64,000 nt of DNA from Dryomyza anilis. Taxonomy: Eukaryota > Arthropoda > Insecta > Diptera > Dryomyzidae. A program made the position numbers and the translations under genes. The notes beneath the pieces were generated by a model. That model ran no database searches. It was given only the letters and a program-made list of their open reading frames with translations, and had not been told where the DNA came from. Shown piece by piece: positions 57,561 to 64,000 of the stretch (position 1 is its first letter; every line of letters begins with the position of its first letter). The stretch lies in contig OX638133.1 in the NCBI GenBank assembly GCA_951804985.1, positions 76,328,367 to 76,392,366 of the forward strand. The letters run 5' to 3'.

Positions 57561-58840
57561 CCAGACTTGCGACAATCCTTGTGATACGCCTGAAGATTCA
57601 GGCTATTGGGCATAATTTGTCATGGGCATTGCATTCATTATTCATGTCATTATACTTGAGAGTTAAGTCTGTAAATAAATAAATATGCAAGAGGTTAACA
57701 ACCAATTTAACAGTAATGCTTAAGTTAATTTACAGACTTATTGTTCAGACAACTTCAAAGTCCGGAAATTACCAGGAAACGCCCATATACATAATTCCGG
57801 CAACTCATTTTTTCGGCTTTTTTTAAACTCATTAGTGTTAATTAAAACGTTCATTACAACGAAAAAAAAACAACTTTCTACATTTTCTGCTGTAAAAGAA
57901 TAAATTACATACATTCAAAATAATTTAAAAAAATTAAATTACGGAATTAGTTTCAGGTGATAGAATTACACTTATATTAGTGTTAATGACAAACATTATT
58001 ATATTCTAAACAAATATTTAAATGGTTCTTAAACGATGTAGGGATTTATTTTAATTTATATCTTAAAATTGCGAATTTAACCGACTCAGATACAATAAAT
58101 AAAAAGAAAATTGTTAATTTTAGAAATGTTTAAATTGTGTACATACTTATTGTAGGAAGTGTGTTTACCCCCACAACAAAAATGAAATTTTACATTGTTC
58201 TTGAACTCTTTAATTCAATCTTAAATGCTTCGCATTTTCATGATGCACATTCCACTACATTTATCACAATCCTATAGGATTAGGGTTTTATTGAATTTGG
58301 CAATTATTTTGGAAAATGTGTCTAATTACACGCTGGAGGCATTTTCATGCCAATAGACTCTACGTAGAGAACGTGTTCGTGCTTTTCGACTGTCGAAAGC
58401 GAAGTCTTCGTCTCTTCAAAGTACAGAGGCGCGTCGTCGCCTTCATCGTCATTTTCATTGTTGTTGTTGTTAAATTGTGCTGTTGTTTTTCTTTTTCTTG
58501 GAAGGTTGCTATCGTACTTGTCTCATCTTTTACTACTTCGGCTGCTACTGCTACTCAAGTTTGTGATAAATGTGTTATTTTTTTTGTTCCTAACCATTGT
58601 TTTTGCTGTTGTTATTTTGTTCCAGATAAGCCTATACCTTGCAGCTAAAACTATACTTAAGCCGCTCAAGTGACGGTCTTTGCTCAGGTATTAATTCCGT
58701 TGGTATTATGTACTTTGCCGAAAAACAATATTAATCAATTGTTGTAAAAAGCCTAGTCTAGTGGGTTTAAGGTACTAGAATTTTATTACATGATTTTACT
58801 CCATGCTAATAATTGTTATTGATAGAATTGTTTAAAATAA
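57561..58840. other. mixed DNA; GC-richer block at 58320-58660
   Basis: 58325-58450 (GCTGGAGGCATTTTCATGCC, CGTAGAGAACGTGTTCGTGC, AGCGAAGTCTTCGTCTCTTC) is complex, unlike the surrounding AT-rich DNA. A 110-codon frame runs through it into CTGTTGTTGTTGTT-type sequence, but no domain, start context or splice signal supports it. It might be a 5' untranslated exon or regulatory DNA. Confidence 0.3.
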
Positions 58841-58844
58841 TAAT

Positions 58845-59330
58845 AATAATAGTTTGGCACTACATGGTTTGTCAAATGGAACGCTACAAAAGTAGAGCGA
58901 CAGGGACAGCAAACGACGCCATCTTGTAATCTCCATCATGTAATGGCAAACCTTACTGAAGAGAAATGTTAAAAGAGCGGCAAGAAATATGCCGTCGTTT
59001 GCTGTCCCTGTCGCTCTATTTTTGTAGCGTCCCTGTTGAAAAGTCATAAAAAAAACTTATGTAGCGCTCTTATTGAAAAACCCTTTACAATCCTATAAGA
59101 ACTTAGCTCTCTCACCATTTTGAGCTGTGCGTGTTATATTTGTACTCAAAGTGGTGGGACCTACAGTTTATTGCCGAATCCGAACGGCGGGTGAGAGCTT
59201 TTTCATAGGCAATGGTTTTACTCTCGTAGGTTTGCCATTTACTGCCGAGAGGTAGCGCGGTATACAAAAATGTTTCTATGAAAAGATGTTGTTAGCCCCA
59301 GTCCAGGCTTGAACCGCGGACCTTTCGGGG
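58845..59330 (-). mobile_element. tRNA-derived SINE, copy 4, interrupted by a palindromic MITE
   Basis: Tail side AATAATAATAATAGTTTGGCA at 58840-58860, then an insertion, then the SINE body from AATCCTATAAGAACTTAGCT to AGTCCAGGCTTGAACCGCGG and CCTTTCGGGG. It ends within the tRNA head, so it is 5'-truncated past the B box (A box lost). The 18-bp minisatellite begins right after. Confidence 0.8.
58866..59088. mobile_element. palindromic MITE in SINE copy 4
   Basis: 58881-58919 (ACGCTACAAAAGTAGAGCGA, CAGGGACAGCAAACGACG) and 58991-59030 are inverse copies with about two mismatches. The outermost sequences GGTTTGTCAAATGGA and, inverted from the right, GGGTTTTTCAATAAG are also alike, as are the following GCGCTACA motifs. 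It lies exactly where the SINE sequence GGCGCTAC/AGTCCTGTATAG is broken. No coding. Confidence 0.75.
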
Positions 59331-59339
59331 ATGGTGATT

Positions 59340-60100
59340 TTAATAATTTGAATAAAAACTGAAATTTTTGATGAAATTTTAAATTTTGAGTGAATATTTA
59401 AATTTAGAGTTAAAATTAAAATTTTGAGTGAAAATTTAAATATAGAGCGAGAATTTAAATATAGAGTGAAAATTTAAATTCTGAGTGAATTTTAACTCAA
59501 AATTTAAAATTTTGAGTATAAATTTAAATGAAAATTAAATTGTTTAATAAAAATTTAAAGTTGTTTGTTTTTAGTCGATCTTAAAATAGAGTAATGCAAA
59601 AACTAATTTGTCGGGCTCTAGGTCTACCAAATGCAATATATATTTTGCAATGGTTCAAAAAACAACAACAGTAATTGACAAAAACAGATGACTTGTAAGC
59701 AGTTTGTGCTTACAAGACCGCTGATTAGGAGGCTTTGCTGCTTCCAAAACAGCTATACCAACAAGTTTTTGTTTTTTTGTCCATTAGTTTGTTTTTTGAT
59801 CCAGTGCAAAATACATATCGCATTTGGTAGTCCTAGAGCCCGACAAATTAGTTTAATAAAAATTAAAATTTTGAGTGAAAATATAAATTTACAGTTAAAA
59901 TTTAAATATAGAGTGAAAATTTAAATTTAGAGTGATAATTTAAATATAGAGTGAAAATTTAAATTTAGATTGAAAATATAAATATAGAGTGAAAATTTAA
60001 ATTTTGAGTAAAAATTTAATTTTTGAGTGAAAATTTAAATTTTGAGTAAAAATTTAAATTTTGAGTAAACATTTAAATTTTGAGTGAACATTTATGTATT
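59340..60100. repeat. 18-bp minisatellite TTTGAGTGAAAATTTAAA, split by a MITE
   Basis: Two blocks, 59345-59560 and 59856-60095, with the same degenerate unit (TTTAGAGTGAAAATTTAAA and variants). The interruption is the MITE at 59600-59854. Confidence 0.85.
59600..59854. mobile_element. MITE with AAACTAATTTGTCGGGC inverted repeats
   Basis: Left AACTAATTTGTCGGGCTCTA, then GGTCTACCAAATGC; right is its inverse with one or two differences, continuing inward through ATATTTTGCA (about 48 bp per arm). The centre has the perfect inverted repeat CTTGTAAGCA-GTTTG-TGCTTACAAG (59692-59716). 255 bp, no coding. The target duplication is hidden in A/T-rich sequence. Confidence 0.85.
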
Positions 60101-60308
60101 TATTTATGTAGTAGGACACGTTTTGAGTTTCCTCCAAAAAAGTCCTTTATATTATTTTTTTGGTTAATTTTTTTGAAGGGTTATTCCATAGACTGGTCCA
60201 TGATCTAACTTTTTTGCATTAACAGAATACAATTTATATTCGTTTTAATTGATTTTTGAGTGCTTTTTCAAAACAGCTCAATTTTGGACTTGTTGAAAAA
60301 TGTTGGGG
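60101..60308. other. unassigned AT-rich DNA
   Basis: No exon or array. Its right end (GGGGTAAAGT) was contiguous with TGGGAAACTT at 60651 before SINE copy 5 was inserted. Confidence 0.35.
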
Positions 60309-60314
60309 TAAAGT

Positions 60315-60645
60315 ATAGAGTCGGTAGCTCGTCTGGTTAGTGCTTTCGACTACTAGCGAAAAGTCGCTGTTGCATTCGACTTCGAGCCGAAAGGTCCCCG
60401 GTTCGATTCCCAACGACTGCCAACATCTTTTTCATTGAAAACATTTTTCTATGCGACGTGTCGCGACGCTACCTCTCTGCAGTAAATGCCATACCTACGA
60501 GTGTATAACATTGCATATGAAAAGTTCTCACCACGCCGTTCGGATTGTAGGTCCCACCAATTTGAGTACAAATATAACACGCACAGCTCAACTGGTGAGT
60601 GAGCTCGGCCAAAGTTCTATACAGGACTGTAGCGCCAAACTATTA
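60315..60645 (+). mobile_element. tRNA-derived SINE, copy 5, divergent subfamily
   Basis: A TAGCTCGTCTGG A-box region, intact B box GGTTCGATTCC, family body and ATTAT tail. Flanked by TAAAGT (60309-60314 and 60646-60651). The head differs from other copies: 5' AGTCGGT can pair with AACGACT (7 bp with one G-U), like an acceptor stem, and an extra stem TTTCG...CGAAA lies before the anticodon-like arm TTCGACTTCGAGCCGAA. The body lacks the CGGCAATAAA piece. Confidence 0.85.
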
Positions 60646-60729
60646 TAAAGTGGGAAACTTAAAAATGTTTACCAACATTAAATGTTTGTCACCATTTTTC
60701 ATGTTTTGTTTTTTTCACAACACAGTCAA

Positions 60730-60808
60730 ATATTTTAAGGATATAAAAATATAATAAGGTAAGGATATAAAAATATAATAAGGTAAGGATATAAAAATAT
60801 AATAAGGT
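60730..60808. repeat. three tandem copies of a 24-bp unit
   Basis: AAGGATATAAAAATATAATAAGGT-like unit repeated three times directly before SINE copy 6. Confidence 0.9.
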
Positions 60809-61122
60809 AATAGCCGCGGTAGCTCAGTGGTTAGTGCGTTGGACTGCGAGTCGAAAGGTCCCCGGTTCAATCCTGGACTGGGGCTAACAACATCTTTTCA
60901 TAGAAACATTTTTCTATACCGCGCTACCTCTCGTCAGTAAATGGCAAACCTACGAGAGTAAAACATTGCGTATGAAAAGTTCTCACCCGCCGTTCGGATT
61001 CGGCAATAAACTGTAGGTCCCACCACTTTGAGTACAAATATAACACGCACAGCTCAAAATGGTGAGAGAGCTCGGCCGAAGTTCTACACAGGACTGTAGT
61101 GCCAAACTATTATTATTATTAA
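60809..61122 (+). mobile_element. tRNA-derived SINE, copy 6 (best preserved)
   Basis: TAGCCGCGGTAGCTCAGTGG, TTAGTGCGTTGGACTGCGAG, B box GGTTCAATCC, CTGGACTGGGGCTA (whose GGCTA can pair with the 5' TAGCC), then the full body, including a hairpin CTCTCGT...ACGAGAG, and a tail of four ATT units. About 310 bp. The duplication is not resolved because both sides are AT-rich. Confidence 0.9.
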
Positions 61123-61457
61123 TAAATAGAGAATGATAATTCAATCAAAAAATAAGCACCCCTTGCGAATTTTTGGTTACGAAGTAATGATGTATGAATG
61201 AACCTGAGTGATAATTTTAAATAGTAATCTATATATGCATGATGTAACATCTGGTTCCTTTATACTTAGGTTACATAGCATTACTTCGTAATCTACACTG
61301 AATGCATACTTGCCCTAGGCCATTTCCGTGTAAAAGTAAACTGAATTCAGTATAGATATTCCAACGCATTACGATTCGTTAATAATTGGACTACGTTATA
61401 ATGAAATTTTCCATTGGGATAAATGGAAAATATGAACAAAAAAAATTGTATTTTACT

Positions 61458-63516
61458 CAAGGATTGAAACCGTAACCGAAACCGAAACCGATATCCGTTT
61501 AAAACCGTTTCATTTTTAAAACCGAAACCGTAACCGAAACCGTTATACGAAAATCAGAAATAAACCGATATCCAAAACCGATATAAACGGTTTCGGTTTT
61601 ATACCGGTTTAAAACGGTTTTTAAAAAAAGTACCTATAAATAGAAACAGAAAAACATATTTCATTTTATAATAGAAGATCTTAAGTAAAGTGTCATTTAA
61701 TAAAATTTTGAGTTCCCAAAATTTTTTCAAGGCTAAAGAATATAAGCATCTTAAAAATAAGGTCTGTGAAGCACTTTTGTAGCGGTAAATAGCTTCAAAA
61801 GTGCTTCAAAAGTCGCTTCAATAAGATAAAATAGACAAAACAATGTTTTTTTCGCTTTTCTTCGCTACGCTAGTTCGTACATCGATTGTGCATATGCACT
61901 TATGCACATTATTATTATTGTTTTGTAAAATCATGAAGTTTACTTAAGTCAAGTTCTATGTGCATTATTTCATTCAACTTATAAAACAAAAAAAAATATA
62001 TATGAACATTTTCACAGTGTACCTCATTTAGCTTATATATTGCTTTTTGTGTGTTTCTTTTTTTTCACAAATCCGTTGATTCGTTTGAAAGTGCAAAAAC
62101 AACAGAAATGAAAATAAAGCAGCATGACAATAAAGCAGCATCCACGATTTTGATAGAATTTTTGGCGGGAAATTTTTTGTACCACAAAAAAAACTCGTTG
62201 TTGTTGCCAACTAGATAGCTGTACTAGATAGATACATGAAGTGTGGTGTCATGCGACTGTCTGCTGTCATGCGTCTGTCCGTTGTTATGCGTCTGTCTGT
62301 TGTCATGCGTCTGTTTGTTGCCTTGCGATGATACCGGATAGCAACAAAGAGTTGTCGTTGTGAAAGTGTGTATATACGAATCGTAATTCGTTATTGTTGT
62401 ATTCTCTTCTTTCTGTTAGTGTTCGATTTGTAGCGTTTGTGTTCGCAAAAAAAAATGTTACCCTGCAAGATATTATTTGTGTTCTCTTTACATACGGTGC
62501 GTGCAGCATTCGGATTTTTTTTAATCTCTGACGAAAATAGAAATATGCCTATTCGAAATATTCCTTATATTTATTATGAATGTATAATATACATTGAACA
62601 TATTATGTTCATTTTATTATGGCCTTGAGATTTTGAATTGTCTTGCCAACATCATTTGATTTATACAATTATATTTTATTAATTAATTCTTGTTAAAATA
62701 TAATTCAAATTTTTTTTTGTTAGAAAAATAATTTATTTTTTGTTGAAGAAATTTAAAATATGGAAAATGAGTAACTTAAATACAATTAGTGTTCAAAATA
62801 TATTCGTTTTCATAATTAATATGCAGTTTAAGATATTTGTCTTCGATCTTTTATTTAAAATTTAAAAAGTAAAATTTTGAAAGATTCTAGCGAGCAAGAG
62901 CAAAAAAGGTATTGCAAGAACAAGATCATATGTACCTATGCAAGAGCAAGACTCAGCGTTTAAGAACAAGAAAAAGATTACCATTTCTTGACTTGCTCTT
63001 GCATATGATCAACACTATTTTACATATATTGCAGTTCACTGAATTGTTGAAATTTAATTTCTTTGGCTTTTATGGATGGAAATTGTACAAAATTATTCTT
63101 CTTTGCAATTCAGATCATATCTCAGGTTATGTCAAAAAATTGCTTTTCATTGGTTTGTGGTTACGAAATTTTAAATTAAATTTTTTTCTTGGCGTAATCA
63201 ATTAAATAATTAATATAACACTATATTTTAACTAAAATAACAAAAAACATTGTTTAAATTACGTTTCCCACTTTACCCCAATATCATATTTTGAACATAA
63301 CTTAGCACCATATAAACAATGTTAAATTATTTGAAAAATATGGAAAAAAGATAATTTATACAAAAACCGAAATCAAAACCGAAACCGTAACATGGAACCG
63401 GTATACCGAAACCGTTTCGTTATAAAAACTTAAAACCGAAACCGTAACCGAAACCGAAACGCAGAAAAAACCGAAACCGAAATCGAAACCTTTATTCGTT
63501 TAGGTTTCAATCCTTG
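61458..63516. mobile_element. hAT-type element, 2059 bp, perfect 8-bp target duplication
   Basis: Inverted ends CAAGGATTGAAACC (61458-61471; inverse at 63503-63516) and the duplication ATTTTACT (61450-61457, 63517-63524). Both subterminal regions carry arrays of AACCGAAACCGT-like units in inverted arrangement, as expected for transposase-binding repeats. The interior has no recognisable transposase, only small frames, and includes about four 20-bp units GTTGTCATGCGTCTGTCTGT at 62249-62325. Non-autonomous or decayed. Confidence 0.9.
63036..63285. repeat. repeat duplicated inside and outside the hAT element
   Basis: TTGAAATTTAATTTCTT, TTGCTTTTCATTGGTTTGTGG, AAATTACGTTTCCCACTTTA recur in the same order at 63578-63865, just outside the hAT end. 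The inverse of the last motif flanks SINE copy 5 (60300 and 60651). Confidence 0.75.
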
Positions 63517-63577
63517 ATTTTACTCATAGTTAGAATATTCTGAGTAAGATAATGGACACAGTTGTATTTGTTCATTT

Positions 63578-63865
63578 TATTGTTGAAATTTAATTTCTTC
63601 GTCTTTTTATTCAATCAAATTGTACAAAAGTCTTTTTCTTCTTGTGATGAAGTTGAAGAATATTTACAGATGTATTGATTTTGCTTCTCGGCTTTCTTCT
63701 ATAATTTAGATCTTATATCAGGTGGAGTCAGAATGTTGCTTTTCATTGGTTTGTGGCCTTGAGTGAAGATTTTTCTTGGCTAAACCAATTAAATTATTTA
63801 TATAACACAATATTTTCACTTAAATTGCAACAAACATTGCTTAAATTACGTTTCCCACTTTACCC
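63578..63865. repeat. second copy of the 63036-63285 repeat
   Basis: Same order of motifs with extra sequence in the middle (about 63620-63690). Ends in CGTTTCCCACTTTACCCC. Confidence 0.75.
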
Positions 63866-63900
63866 CAGGAAATGTTTCCATTTTTACCTTAATATCTCAA

Positions 63901-64000
63901 TCTATATATATAATACTCTTGGTCCGTCTGTCAGTCTGTCGGTCTGTCTGTTTGTTCCAGCATCACGTCTAAACCGCTGAACCGATTTAACTGAAATTTT
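63901..64000 (+). mobile_element. Helitron 4, 5' end only (cut by window edge)
   Basis: A/TCTATATATATAATACTC, then GTCCGTCTGTCAGTC and AACCGCTGAACCGATTTAAC match the start of Helitron 1 almost base for base. The preceding A fits the A/T insertion site. Confidence 0.85.

Noticed and set aside
58316..58648. A 110-codon frame in a GC-richer block
   Set aside because: Its second half is CTG/GTT-repeat translation and no family is recognised; untranslated or regulatory DNA is as likely.
60809..60885. True tRNA gene
   Set aside because: The cloverleaf is imperfect (T-arm does not pair), and the sequence continues into a shared body and tail present at six loci, so it is a SINE head.
1..64000. CRISPR arrays, bacterial operons or rRNA genes
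   Set aside because: No spaced direct-repeat array with unique spacers, no ribosome-binding-site-led gene clusters and no rRNA motifs; composition and repeats are those of an insect nuclear genome.

Overview
The window is AT-rich, intron-like eukaryotic DNA that is almost entirely built from transposable elements, satellites and low-complexity tracts. Repeats opening with TATACCCTACAC, followed by GTCTGTCTGTC runs and ending near CCCATGTGACC, look like the DINE-1/INE-1 Helentron class known from flies. Together with a Gypsy-class retrotransposon primed by tRNA-Lys and fly-like core promoter motifs, they point to a brachyceran fly. A tRNA-derived SINE family, which I do not know from Drosophila, makes a calyptrate (blow fly or house fly relative) more likely than a drosophilid. 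The species assignment is inference.

Host gene content is very low. One convincing exon lies at 850-1263, with a splice acceptor, stop and AATAAA signal, and is probably the last exon of a gene entering from the left. A weaker candidate gene start lies at 10.8-11.3 kb: a TATA/initiator-like promoter, a short upstream ORF, and a first coding exon 11125-11284 ending at CAG/GTAACC. If real, most of the rest would be its first intron or intergenic DNA.

The only intact long coding regions belong to one complete Ty3/Gypsy retrotransposon at 21725-30476 on the minus strand. It has two equal 1700-bp LTRs, the target duplication ACAT, a tRNA-Lys primer site, gag, and pol (protease, reverse transcriptase, RNase H, integrase) in the -1 frame, and no env. 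A solo LTR of the same family (9120-10742, target duplication AGAG) lies just upstream of the candidate promoter.

Layout: 0-1.4 kb intron end and terminal exon; 1.4-3 kb degenerate satellite; 3.1-3.6 kb SINE with a nested TA-flanked MITE; 5.5-6.2 kb irregular tandem repeat; 6.3-13.8 kb four Helentron copies, solo LTR and candidate gene start; 14-15.4 kb foldback fragment with nested TIR element; 17.4-18.2 kb pyrimidine tract; 21.7-30.5 kb Gypsy element; 32.5-34 kb long-TIR foldback element; 37.2-41.8 kb two Helitrons, each carrying a 15-bp minisatellite and each inserted into a Helentron copy; 43.3-45.6 kb more Helentron/Helitron material; 46.4-47.2 kb hAT element; 53.7-54.3 kb 9-bp minisatellite; 54.3-61.1 kb four further SINE copies, two MITEs, an 18-bp minisatellite and a 321-bp tandem duplication; 61.5-63.5 kb second hAT element; 63.9 kb start of a further Helitron cut by the window edge.

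The best leads are the SINE family with clear target duplications, the precisely dated insertion layers (MITE in SINE, Helitron in Helentron, SINE in repeat), Helitrons that carry expanding minisatellites, two hAT elements with perfect 8-bp duplications, and a candidate -1 frameshift signal in the Gypsy element.
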